From NCBI GenBank assembly GCA_041625575.1, contig JBFJTG010000094.1, positions 1 to 12,395 of the forward strand: 12,395 nt of DNA. Reading direction: 5' to 3'. The DNA comes from Litorivivens sp041625575. GTDB lineage: Bacteria > Pseudomonadota > Gammaproteobacteria > Pseudomonadales > Spongiibacteraceae. A program made the translations under genes and the position numbers. The notes under the pieces were generated by a model. It saw nothing but the letters and a program-made list of their open reading frames with translations. It was not told the DNA's origin and ran no database searches. This document shows positions 1-6,534 of this stretch, piece after piece; position 1 is the first letter of the stretch; each line of letters begins with the position of its first letter.

Positions 1-233
1 GTGTTCGCCGCCGATGACACTCAAAACGAAAGCGCCCGCTCGGACTTTCAGGAGCGGGCAACCAAAACCAGAATCGGGAAAACAAAATTCGGCAACAACC
101 GCGCAATCAATTTCTGCCTGCCCGAATCCATTAAATCGTCTGATCTGGCCAAAGCGTTAATTGCATCTGCCGAAACGGCAAAGGGCGAAGCAAAAAGTGG
201 CAGCGCACTCCTGAGCTACTCTTTGCGAACCCA
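1..233. other. Left-edge region without a convincing gene
   Basis: I see no recognisable gene between the window edge and the end of msrQ. One plus-strand frame stays open from base 1 to a stop at 249, running 16 bases into the 3' end of msrQ. Its roughly 80 residues match no family I know and are rich in K, S and A. It could be the tail of a plus-strand gene entering from the left, or chance. On the minus strand only a 27-codon ORF (about 148 down to 65) is present and I do not consider it supported. A small perfect palindrome, TGCCG-AAA-CGGCA, lies at 168-180, and a longer hairpin at 34-59 is listed separately. Confidence 0.4.
34..59 (-). terminator. Possible terminator of the msrPQ operon
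   Basis: GCCCGCTC (34-41) and GAGCGGGC (52-59) form a perfect 8-bp GC-rich stem with a 10-base loop. Read on the minus strand it is followed by GCTTTCGTTTTG, a broken T-rich stretch. It could therefore end transcripts coming out of msrQ, whose stop lies 175 bases upstream. On the plus strand the stem is followed by A-rich sequence, so it would not work as an intrinsic terminator in that direction. The imperfect T tract keeps confidence low. Confidence 0.35.
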
Positions 234-827
234 CTATCCCTGCAAATAGCCCGCCCGCCGCCCCCGCCATAACAAGAGGAGCAAAGCTGCGGCGGCATAC
301 GCCGCAGCCTCAGCCCAATCAGAGCGCACCAGCCAGATGAGGTGCACGATCGCTAAAACAAGCGTCAGATAGACCAGCCGATGCAGGCTCTGCCAGCGCC
401 GCCCCAATCTGCGCAACGAGTAGCGGTTTGAGGTCAGGGCCAAGGGAATCAAGCTCAACCAGGCGAGAAAGCCAACCAGCATATAGGGTCGCTCTCTCAG
501 CTCTTCCGTAAAAATAAGCCAATCCCAGCCAAGAATGTAAGTGCCCACACTCAGCGCATGCAGGGAGGCATAGAAAAAGCAGAACAAGCCCAGCATACGC
601 CGGTAACGAATCAGCTGAGGGCGCTTAAGCCACTGCCGCAATGGTGACACGAGAAGCGTTATCAAGAGAAAGTTTAGAGCCCATGAGCCCGTGAACAAAA
701 CGACAGTCTTCGCCGGGTCCGGGCCGAGTTGATCGCTCGCCACCCGAAACACCAGCAGAACCAAGGGAATGAGCGCGACCGCAAACAGTAATGGCTTGGC
801 CCAAAGCGCCGCCTTCGATTCAGCCAT
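234..827 (-). CDS. msrQ: MsrQ, heme-binding membrane subunit of the MsrPQ methionine sulfoxide reductase
   Basis: A 197-residue protein of the ferric-reductase-like transmembrane family (formerly YedZ). MsrQ is an inner-membrane b-type heme protein that passes electrons from the respiratory chain to periplasmic MsrP, which repairs oxidised methionines in envelope proteins. The sequence shows about six hydrophobic segments, with charged loops rich in arginine on the cytoplasmic side. The family's conserved histidines, likely heme ligands, are at about 90 (YASLHALS), 149 (WQSLHRLVYL) and 162 (IVHLIWLV). The motif TSNRYSLRRLGRRWQSLHRL is typical of the family. Length is close to the E. coli protein. 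The ATG shares one base with the msrP stop (TAATG), so the two are translationally coupled. A shorter overlapping frame inside the gene is a shadow. Confidence 0.95.
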   Translation of the reverse strand: MAESKAALWAKPLLFAVALIPLVLLVFRVASDQLGPDPAKTVVLFTGSWALNFLLITLLVSPLRQWLKRPQLIRYRRMLGLFCFFYASLHALSVGTYILGWDWLIFTEELRERPYMLVGFLAWLSLIPLALTSNRYSLRRLGRRWQSLHRLVYLTLVLAIVHLIWLVRSDWAEAAAYAAAALLLLLWRGRRAGYLQG

Positions 828-1810
828 TAATAGTGGCGCCGCAAATTCATACCCTTATATAAAGAAGCAACCTGCTCTTCGTAGCCGTTAAACATCCGGG
901 TTTTGATGCGATTTGGACTAAAGAGGCTGCTGGGCAAGCGTCGCTCATGCTTCTGGCTCCAGCGCGGATGATCCACCTCCGGGTTTACATTGGCGAAAAA
1001 GCCATACTCCTGCGCCGCAATCTGCTGCCAGGTGGTTTTAGGCTGGCGCTCGGTGAGCCTGATTTTGACAATGGACTTGATGCTTTTGAAGCCGTACTTC
1101 CAGGGCACCACCAAGCGAAAAGGCGCACCGTTCTGATTGGGCAACTCTTTACCGTAAAGGCCAACCGCCATTAGCGTCAGCGGATGCATCGCCTCATCCA
1201 GTCGCAGACCTTCTACATAAGGCCAGTCAATCGTGCTGAAGCGCGAGCGCTGACCCCGCATTTCGTCGGGCCGATAGAGGGTTGTGAACTCTACATACCT
1301 GGCCTTGGAGTTGGGCTCCAGCTTGGCCAGTAACTTGTGCAGCGGGATCCCCACCCAGGGAATGACCATCGACCAGGCCTCTACGCAGCGCAGGCGATAG
1401 ATTCGCTCCTCCATATCGATGCCCTTGAGCAAATCTTCCAGAGCGTAATTGCCGGGCTTGCCGACCTCTCCATCGACCTGAACCGACCAAGGGTCTACCG
1501 TCAGCGCTTCCGCATATCTAGCCGGGTCGCCCTTGTCCGTGCCGAACTCGTAAAAATTGTTGTAGCGAGCTACATCGCCAAAAGGAGTTTTATCTTCGGC
1601 GGTGTAAAAGCCTTGAGCGGCCATCGCCGACGTGGCGGGCGTGGCGAGCAAAGGGGTCAGCTTTGGCGAGTCTTGCGCCATCAGACCCAGCGGCAAAGCC
1701 GCGCCGCCAATGGACAGCGCTGACCGGGCCATAAATTCCCGGCGCTTGAGATAAATAGACTCGGGGGTGATTTCCGAGGCGGGAATATCGGCGGGACCTT
1801 TGATCAGCAT
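827..1810 (-). CDS. msrP: MsrP, periplasmic molybdopterin methionine sulfoxide reductase catalytic subunit
   Basis: A 327-residue molybdoenzyme (formerly YedY) of the sulfite-oxidase fold that reduces methionine sulfoxide in periplasmic proteins using electrons from MsrQ. The N-terminus carries a twin-arginine export signal (RREFMARSAL, arginines 23-24), as expected for a cofactor-loaded Tat substrate. Cys142 in the block YRLRCVEAWSMVIPW is the likely molybdenum ligand. Other family blocks are FYEFGTDKGDP (about 86-96) and VPWKYGFKSIKSIVKI (about 236-251). A Shine-Dalgarno GGAG sits 7 bases before the ATG. pssA ends 72 bases upstream in the same direction, so transcription may continue from pssA, although a palindrome in the gap could be a separate control site. 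Length matches the family (E. coli about 334). Confidence 0.96.
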   Translation of the reverse strand: MLIKGPADIPASEITPESIYLKRREFMARSALSIGGAALPLGLMAQDSPKLTPLLATPATSAMAAQGFYTAEDKTPFGDVARYNNFYEFGTDKGDPARYAEALTVDPWSVQVDGEVGKPGNYALEDLLKGIDMEERIYRLRCVEAWSMVIPWVGIPLHKLLAKLEPNSKARYVEFTTLYRPDEMRGQRSRFSTIDWPYVEGLRLDEAMHPLTLMAVGLYGKELPNQNGAPFRLVVPWKYGFKSIKSIVKIRLTERQPKTTWQQIAAQEYGFFANVNPEVDHPRWSQKHERRLPSSLFSPNRIKTRMFNGYEEQVASLYKGMNLRRHY

Positions 1811-1850
1811 ACGAACTCTCCGGGGCTTGAACTTGTCAGACCGCGGATTT

Positions 1851-1865
1851 GTGGAATATTTCCAC
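1851..1865. repeat. 15-base perfect palindrome in the pssA-msrP gap
   Basis: GTGGAA-TAT-TTCCAC is a perfect inverted repeat with 6-base arms and a 3-base centre. It lies between the pssA stop and the msrP start, about 40 bases before the msrP ATG. Its symmetry suits a dimeric regulator's operator and its position suits control of msrPQ. I do not recognise it as the site of a known regulator, and the arms are short enough to occur by chance. Confidence 0.3.
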
Positions 1866-1882
1866 GGCCGATCAAAGTCGTC

Positions 1883-2752
1883 CTACTGGGCTCGACGGTA
1901 AATCGCCATCACGGGTCCCGACAAAGCGTATATCAGCGCTATTGCCAACAATATCCGTGGCGGGTCGACGGAGATCAAACCGAAGCCGACAACAATTAGA
2001 AGCATCACAACAAAGGGCACCCGGCCGCGAAGATCGATGCCTTTAAAGCTGCTGTAGCGAATATTGACGATCATCAGAAAGCCGATAAGCGCCGTTAGCG
2101 CGGCGCTGAGCATGGAAAGCACGGCCGGCACCTCACTGCCAAACACACCTTCATCAGCACACACCCAGATGGTACCGGCAATGACGGCAGCCGCAGCCGG
2201 GCTCGCAAGACCGGTAAAATAATTCTTGTCCGCAGTCGCAATCTGGGCATTGAAGCGCGCCAATCGCAAGGCCGCGCAGGCAATGTAGATAAAGGTGGCC
2301 GCCCAGCCCACCTTGCCGAAACTGCCCAACGCCCAACTGAACATCACCAAGGCGGGAGCCACGCCAAAGGAGACCATGTCGGCCAGGGAATCGTATTGCT
2401 CGCCAAACTTGCTTTGGGTATTGGTCATGCGCGCTACCCGGCCATCCATGCCGTCAAGCACCCCGGCTACAAAAATAGCGATCGCCGCCGTTTCGAAGTT
2501 ACCGCGCATACCAGACACAATGGCATAGAAGCCCGCGAACAAAGCCGCAGTCGTAAACAGGTTGGGCAGCAAATAAATACCACGACGGCGCTCCTTGCGG
2601 CCGTCAATCGAGACTTCTTCCTCATGGTCATCAATCAGCAGCAGGGACTCTCGCTGAGGTTCTTCAAGACCCTGCTTTTGCTCTGATTTTTTTTTGTCGG
2701 CCACATCAAACTCCATCAATACTGCATAGCTCATTGCCAGAGGCCGCAGCAT
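1883..2752 (-). CDS. pssA: CDP-diacylglycerol--serine O-phosphatidyltransferase (phosphatidylserine synthase)
   Basis: An integral membrane enzyme that joins CDP-diacylglycerol and serine to give phosphatidylserine, the precursor of phosphatidylethanolamine. The CDP-alcohol phosphatidyltransferase signature is intact: D103-G104, A107-R108, G117, D121 and D125 (DG-x2-AR-x8-G-x3-D-x3-D). Several hydrophobic helices follow to the C-terminus. The charged N-terminal tail followed by RRRGIYLLPNLFTTAALFAG resembles the membrane-type Pseudomonas enzyme, not the peripheral PLD-like E. coli PssA. I keep the first ATG because AGG lies 7 bases upstream of it. Internal ATGs at residue 7 (MSYAV) and residue 13 (MEFDVADKKK) are alternatives, and the latter fits homolog lengths better but lacks a ribosome site. 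A run of nine A on the coding strand encodes the lysines near residue 20. Confidence 0.93.
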   Translation of the reverse strand: MLRPLAMSYAVLMEFDVADKKKSEQKQGLEEPQRESLLLIDDHEEEVSIDGRKERRRGIYLLPNLFTTAALFAGFYAIVSGMRGNFETAAIAIFVAGVLDGMDGRVARMTNTQSKFGEQYDSLADMVSFGVAPALVMFSWALGSFGKVGWAATFIYIACAALRLARFNAQIATADKNYFTGLASPAAAAVIAGTIWVCADEGVFGSEVPAVLSMLSAALTALIGFLMIVNIRYSSFKGIDLRGRVPFVVMLLIVVGFGLISVDPPRILLAIALIYALSGPVMAIYRRAQ

Positions 2753-2779
2753 AGCAAAACCTGCCGCGGTTCATACACC

Positions 2780-2785
2780 ATTATA
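2780..2785 (-). promoter_or_regulatory. Likely -10 element of the pssA promoter
   Basis: The minus strand reads a perfect TATAAT at 2785-2780. A start site about 7 bases downstream would give a leader of roughly 20 bases to the first pssA ATG. No good -35 is present at 17 bases; TAGTCA at a 19-base spacing is the closest. The element lies just past the ilvY stop, so the -35 region would overlap the end of ilvY. This promoter would make pssA independent of ilvY. Confidence 0.5.
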
Positions 2786-2807
2786 GGCCGCAAGTGCTGG
2801 CGACTGA

Positions 2808-3716
2808 CTATTTTAGTGGCGTCGATGAGCTCACGGACGCCGCCACCTCCCAAAACGCGCTAATCAAGGGGTTATCCATACGGCGTTTTAATGCGCAAAC
2901 ACCCACCGCCAGCGGCTTTAACTCATCCGCCAAAGGCAGAACCCTCAATTTGTCCGCAATCGGACTGTGGGCGAGTACCAGTTCCGGCACCACGCCAATA
3001 CCCAGACCCAAGGCAACCATACTGGCGATAGCCTCGTGGCCGCTAACCTGAGCATAGATATTTGGCCGAATGCCATGCAAACGGAACCAGCGATCAAGCT
3101 CGACCCGAGCCATACCGCGCTCCGACATAATAACGGGCAGTCGCGACCAGGGCAGTTCGCCCCCCACATCAACCAAAAGATCGGAAACCGCGCAGGACAC
3201 TGTCGGTGCAATCAATCGTAGCGGGGAGTGGGTCAAAATCTGAAAGGCCAAACGCTGATGGAGCTGCTCCGGCCGTGCGGTAATGGCAATATCCTCGTCA
3301 CCGGCCGCCACGCGCTCTAGCGAATCCGCCTGATCACCGGTGTGTAGTTTGAGCTCGATACGAGGATAGCGATTGCGAAAGGTTTCCAGCACGCGCCCGA
3401 GCACCGAATAGGCAGCTGTTACAGAGCAATACACGCTCAGCTCACCGCTGAGCTCCTTTCCTTGTCGATGCAACCGTTGCAACAGCGATTGCCAGTTAGC
3501 GAGTGCTTGCTCTGCGTAGCGCTGAAACTCGCGCCCGGCCGGTGTCAGGCTGACACGGCGGTTGTCGCGCTCAAATAACGCGGCGCCAGCGGCCTCCTCC
3601 AAACGCTGGACTGTTCGGCTGACCGCGGACGCACTCAAATGCATCGCCTCCCCGGTTTTGGCAAAATGCAGGGATTTGGCTAAGTGAATAAAAATTTCGA
3701 GCTCTTTTGTATTCAT
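2808..3716 (-). CDS. ilvY: IlvY, LysR-family activator of ilvC
   Basis: A 302-residue LysR-type transcriptional regulator. In enterics IlvY senses acetolactate and acetohydroxybutyrate and activates the divergent ilvC. The N-terminal winged helix-turn-helix covers about residues 1-60 (MNTKELEIFIHLAKSLHFAK, then SASAVSRTVQRLEE and LFERDNRRVSLTPAG). The effector domain opens with LSGELSVYCSVTAAYS, near-identical to E. coli IlvY (LSGELHIFCSVTAAYS). It also shares GHEAIASMVALGLGIGVVPE. The frame is open 26 residues further upstream, but the ATG at 3716 matches the normal IlvY N-terminus and length (E. coli 297). The extra upstream part would lie in the operator region and looks like non-coding translation. 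The ribosome site before this ATG is weak. Head-to-head placement with ilvC strongly supports the name. Confidence 0.93.
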   Translation of the reverse strand: MNTKELEIFIHLAKSLHFAKTGEAMHLSASAVSRTVQRLEEAAGAALFERDNRRVSLTPAGREFQRYAEQALANWQSLLQRLHRQGKELSGELSVYCSVTAAYSVLGRVLETFRNRYPRIELKLHTGDQADSLERVAAGDEDIAITARPEQLHQRLAFQILTHSPLRLIAPTVSCAVSDLLVDVGGELPWSRLPVIMSERGMARVELDRWFRLHGIRPNIYAQVSGHEAIASMVALGLGIGVVPELVLAHSPIADKLRVLPLADELKPLAVGVCALKRRMDNPLISAFWEVAASVSSSTPLK

Positions 3717-3882
3717 CGCAAAGTCTACACCCAAGAAGCAGCATGATGCGCCATACGCAACACAATATTCACTATATATCATTTTACGCAACATTGGCGA
3801 ACTGCTATGGTGGCCGCCTAATTTTTATCGCCAGCTTTCTATGGGCGAATGTTCACCACCCAAACAACACGAGGGCAATTCC
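3717..3882. promoter_or_regulatory. ilvY-ilvC divergent control region
   Basis: This 166-base gap holds the start signals of both genes. TACGCAACA occurs twice in direct orientation, at 3754-3762 and 3785-3793, 31 bases apart (about three helical turns). That arrangement suits two IlvY dimers or half-sites on one DNA face. The left copy lies in a looser palindrome, TGCG-N5-CGCA (3747-3759), next to GCATGATGC (3741-3749). The right copy overlaps the likely ilvC -35, a usual place for LysR activation. For ilvY the best minus-strand -10 is TATAGT at about 3777-3772, without a clear -35. IlvY operators in E. coli are tandem sites; equivalence here is inferred from position. Confidence 0.6.
3783..3811 (+). 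promoter_or_regulatory. Likely ilvC promoter with extended -10
   Basis: TTTACG (3783-3788) and TATGGT (3806-3811) are 17 bases apart. The -10 is preceded by TGC, making an extended -10 (TGCTATGGT). The -35 is weak (4 of 6) and overlaps the right copy of the 9-base repeat, as expected for an activator-dependent promoter. A start near 3818 would give a leader of about 65 bases before the ilvC ATG. Confidence 0.45.
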
Positions 3883-5358
3883 ATGGGCCAGAACTACTTC
3901 AACACCCTGCCGCTGCGCGTACAGCTGCAAGAACTTGGCAAATGCCGCTTTATGGATCGCAGCGAATTCGCGAACGGCTGCGAACTCCTCAAAGGCAAAA
4001 AAGTGGTTATTGTCGGCTGTGGCTCGCAGGGTCTGAACCAGGGCTTGAACATGCGCGATTCCGGTCTGGACGTGTCCTACGCCCTGCGCGCTGAAGCGAT
4101 TGCCGAAAAACGCCAAAGCTGGAAGAACGCTACCGAAAACGGCTTTAACGTTGGCACCTACGAAGAACTGATCCCCACGGCTGACGTGGTGATGAACCTC
4201 ACGCCCGACAAGCAGCACACGCCTGTTGTGAGCGCGATCATGCCCTTAATGAAAGAAGGCGCCTGCCTCGACTATGCCCACGGCTTCAACCTCGTTGAAG
4301 AAGGCATGCAGATTCGCAAAGACCTCACGGTAGTTATGTGCTGCCCGAAATGCCCTGGCACTGAAGTACGCGAAGAGTACAAGCGCGGCTTTGGCGTCCC
4401 CACCCTGATCGCTGTTCACCGCGAAAATGATCCCAACGGTAACGGTTTGGAAATTGCAAAAGCTCTGGCCTCAGCCACTGGCGGCGACCGCGCAGGCGTT
4501 TTGGAATCTTCACCTATCGCCGAAGTGAAATCAGACCTGATGGGCGAGCAGACTATTCTCTGCGGCATGCTGCAAACCGGCGCGATTCTGGCTTTCGACA
4601 AGATGGTCGAGAACGGCATTGATTCCGGCTACGCCAGCAAACTGATTCAGTACGGTTGGGAAACCGTTACCGAAGCCCTGAAGCATGGCGGCATCACCAA
4701 CATGATGGACCGTCTGAGCAACCCGGCCAAGATCAAAGCGTTCGAATTGGCCGAAGAGCTGAAAGACATTATGCGTTCGCTCTACCAGAAGCATCAGGAC
4801 GACATCATGAGCGGCCACTTCTCCAAGACCATGATGGAAGACTGGGCGAACGACGACAAAAACCTGCTGGGCTGGCGCGCCGCCACTGCTGAGACCGCGT
4901 TCGAGAAAGCACAAAACACCGATCAGGAAATCAGCGAGCAGGAATTCTTCGACCACGGCATTTTGTTAATCGCCATGTGTAAGGCCGGTGTTGAGCTGGC
5001 CTACGAGACCATGGTCGACGCCGGCATCAAGGACGAAAGCGCTTACTACGAGTCGCTGCACGAAACACCGCTGATCGCCAACACCATTGCCCGCAAAAAG
5101 CTCTACGAAATGAACGTGGTCATCTCCGATACCGCTGAATACGGCTGTTATCTTTTCGACCACGCCTGCCGGCCACTGCTCAAAGACTTTATGGGCACGA
5201 TCTCGACCGACGTGATTGGTAAAGGGCTGGACGCTAGCGACAACGGCGTCGACAACCAAAAGCTGATCGCCGTGAATCAGGCTATCCGCAACCACCCTGT
5301 TGAAGTAATTGGTCGCAAGCTGCGCGGCTACATGACTGCCATGAAGAAGATCGTTTAA
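3883..5358 (+). CDS. ilvC: Ketol-acid reductoisomerase (NADP+), class II long form
   Basis: Catalyses the Mg2+- and NADPH-dependent rearrangement and reduction of acetolactate or acetohydroxybutyrate, the second shared step of valine and isoleucine synthesis, in the cytoplasm. The 491-residue product starts MGQNYFNTLPLRVQLQELGK, like E. coli IlvC (also 491). The nucleotide site is VVIVGCGSQGLNQGLNMRDS. Metal-binding acidic residues are in DLMGEQTILCGMLQ (about D218 and E222) and in ESLHETPLIANTIARK. The duplicated C-terminal knotted domain marks it as class II. The frame is open from an ATG at 3841, but I choose 3883 because GAGGG lies 7 bases before it and homologs start there. The segment VVMCCPKCPGTEV has two cysteines where E. 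coli has Val-Ala. A terminator follows 23 bases after the stop. Confidence 0.98.
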   Translation: MGQNYFNTLPLRVQLQELGKCRFMDRSEFANGCELLKGKKVVIVGCGSQGLNQGLNMRDSGLDVSYALRAEAIAEKRQSWKNATENGFNVGTYEELIPTADVVMNLTPDKQHTPVVSAIMPLMKEGACLDYAHGFNLVEEGMQIRKDLTVVMCCPKCPGTEVREEYKRGFGVPTLIAVHRENDPNGNGLEIAKALASATGGDRAGVLESSPIAEVKSDLMGEQTILCGMLQTGAILAFDKMVENGIDSGYASKLIQYGWETVTEALKHGGITNMMDRLSNPAKIKAFELAEELKDIMRSLYQKHQDDIMSGHFSKTMMEDWANDDKNLLGWRAATAETAFEKAQNTDQEISEQEFFDHGILLIAMCKAGVELAYETMVDAGIKDESAYYESLHETPLIANTIARKKLYEMNVVISDTAEYGCYLFDHACRPLLKDFMGTISTDVIGKGLDASDNGVDNQKLIAVNQAIRNHPVEVIGRKLRGYMTAMKKIV

Positions 5359-5381
5359 CCACAAGCATCTTCGGCATACCC

Positions 5382-5409
5382 AGGGGGCCCCAAAAGGGCC
5401 CCTTTTTTT
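5382..5409 (+). terminator. Rho-independent terminator of ilvC
   Basis: GGGGCCC (5384-5390) pairs with GGGCCCC (5396-5402) around a 5-base loop (CAAAA). The stem is extended by a G-T and an A-T pair, then runs into seven T (5403-5409). Further T-rich sequence follows. It begins 23 bases after the ilvC stop, a textbook position. Confidence 0.93.
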
Positions 5410-5494
5410 GTGTTTTATTTTTGTGTTTTGTACCTGTATTTTTTGCGCAAGGCATATTGCCTAAAAAATAGACGGGGAATATGATTCGCCTCCG

Positions 5495-5545
5495 GTGGCA
5501 TCCTGCCACTTTCCGTCGGGCCGGCACGCCCCGCAAGAGGTGGCA
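5495..5545 (+). promoter_or_regulatory. Leader with competing hairpins that may mask the RMD1-family ribosome site
   Basis: GTGGCA (5495-5500) pairs with TGCCAC (5504-5509) in a tight hairpin with a 3-base loop. The same TGCCAC, with three following T, can instead pair with the GAGGTGGCA (5537-5545) that contains the Shine-Dalgarno of the gene starting at 5548. The two pairings exclude each other, as in a translational switch. The whole leader between the ilvC terminator and the ATG is about 140 bases. It also holds AGGCA-TAT-TGCCT at about 5449-5461. I find no confident promoter in it and do not recognise a known riboswitch. Confidence 0.3.
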
Positions 5546-5547
5546 AC

Positions 5548-6357
5548 ATGCCATTTTGTAACACTACCGTCAGCGTGATTAACCTCGGCGACGCCTTTAA
5601 AATACCCGAGCTGGAAAGCACTGCGCTGGCTCCCTACGAGTTCAACCGCACACGCGACGCTTACCAACTGCCCCTAGCCTCGGGAGAAGCCTGGCTATTT
5701 CAATACGGTGTCGTTGTCTTCTGGGCGGTTGCCGATGACGAGCAGCAACTACTCATTAAACGCGTCCTGCCGCACGTGGAACTGGAAGCCAAAAAACCCA
5801 GCCGCGAGGTATTCCAGTTTTCGCTCGACGCTGATCACCTGAGCATCCGTGCCGACCTAATTTCTTTGCCCGGCGATAGCCACCTGACACGCTTGGCAGT
5901 TTCCCACGCGCTGGCGCAGTCAACCCAGCTCATCGTCTTTGAAACCATGGCACAGGACAATATCAGCGCTACCGCTCACATTCCTGCCACACTGGCAGAG
6001 AAAGGCAAAATACCGCTGCGCCGCAAGGAACTGGCTAAAATTCGCGGCCAGTTGTTTGCCACCAAAAGCGACATCATTCTGCACTATGGCTTGCTTGATA
6101 CACCGGAATTCTTTTGGGAATACCCCGAACTGGAAGCAACCTATATGCTGGTAGCACGCTACCTCGACATCAAGTCACGGGTCGACGTACTCTCGCAAAA
6201 ACTGGGGACAATTCACGAGCTACTGGAAATGCTCGCCGATGAGCAAAACCATCAGCACAGCTCATTCCTAGAGTGGATTATTATCATACTGATCGGCATT
6301 GAAATTGTCATGGCGGCACCCGGTTACTATGACTACTTCATCGGCATAGCCAAGTAA
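5548..6357 (+). CDS. RMD1/YagE (DUF155) family protein with C-terminal membrane anchor
   Basis: A 269-residue member of the RMD1/DUF155 family, known in fungi from Rmd1 and Rmd8 and in mitochondria from RMND1; the bacterial role is not established. Family blocks visible are FQYGVVVFWAV (51-61), the segment with LPGDSHLTRLAVSHALAQS (107-125), ETMAQDN (132-138) and DTPEFFWEYPELEATYMLVA (184-203). A helical, probably coiled-coil stretch covers about 205-235 (IKSRVDVLSQKLGTIHELLE). A single strongly hydrophobic segment, about 242-257, is followed by a short tail ending YDYFIGIAK. It is probably inner-membrane anchored with the bulk in the cytoplasm. AGAGGTGG lies 5 bases before the ATG. Tandem stops (TAATAA) end the gene. 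It stands alone between the ilvC terminator and the convergent secretin gene, so context does not give it a function. Confidence 0.85.
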   Translation: MPFCNTTVSVINLGDAFKIPELESTALAPYEFNRTRDAYQLPLASGEAWLFQYGVVVFWAVADDEQQLLIKRVLPHVELEAKKPSREVFQFSLDADHLSIRADLISLPGDSHLTRLAVSHALAQSTQLIVFETMAQDNISATAHIPATLAEKGKIPLRRKELAKIRGQLFATKSDIILHYGLLDTPEFFWEYPELEATYMLVARYLDIKSRVDVLSQKLGTIHELLEMLADEQNHQHSSFLEWIIIILIGIEIVMAAPGYYDYFIGIAK

Positions 6358-6376
6358 TAAAACGCTGAACCCAAGG

Positions 6377-6420
6377 GGCGCAGCTCGCCTAGCCCGCTCG
6401 CTAGGCGAGGCGTCCGCGCC
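6377..6420. terminator. Strong hairpin between convergent genes, no T tract
   Basis: CTCGCCTAGC (6384-6393) and GCTAGGCGAG (6400-6409) form a perfect 10-bp stem with a 6-base loop. GGCGC (6377-6381) and GCGCC (6416-6420) add an outer 5-bp stem across an internal loop. It lies 20 bases after the stop of the RMD1-family gene and about 115 bases past the secretin stop, where a bidirectional terminator would be expected. Neither side has a run of T, so it may block 3' exonucleases or assist factor-dependent termination instead. No gene is supported in the rest of the 6358-6534 gap. Confidence 0.5.
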
Positions 6421-6534
6421 AGCCAGGGCCGGACACACAAGCATCGTCTGCACTTTCGACGCCCGACTCTCTTCCACTAATACATCAAAGTAAGCCTCGG
6501 TCGCCGCCTTAGATACACAGTGGGCAGCGCTCGC

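Noticed and set aside
168..180. TGCCG-AAA-CGGCA mini-hairpin as a terminator
   Set aside because: Only a 5-bp stem with no T tract on either strand; too weak to call.
1..249. Open plus-strand frame of about 82 codons at the left edge
   Set aside because: No recognisable family, the apparent GTG start is just the window edge, and it overlaps the end of msrQ. It could be the tail of a real gene but cannot be supported from this window.
3717..3794. 26-residue N-terminal extension of IlvY
   Set aside because: It would translate the operator region, has no ribosome site, and LysR proteins normally begin a few residues before the helix-turn-helix as the 3716 start does.
3841..3882. Upstream ATG extending IlvC by 14 residues
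   Set aside because: The ATG at 3883 has a GAGGG ribosome site and aligns with the E. coli start; the extension has no ribosome site and no family similarity.
6268..6477. 69-codon minus-strand frame in the gap after the secretin gene
   Set aside because: GTG start without a ribosome site, overlaps the end of the RMD1-family gene antisense, and runs through the strong hairpin.
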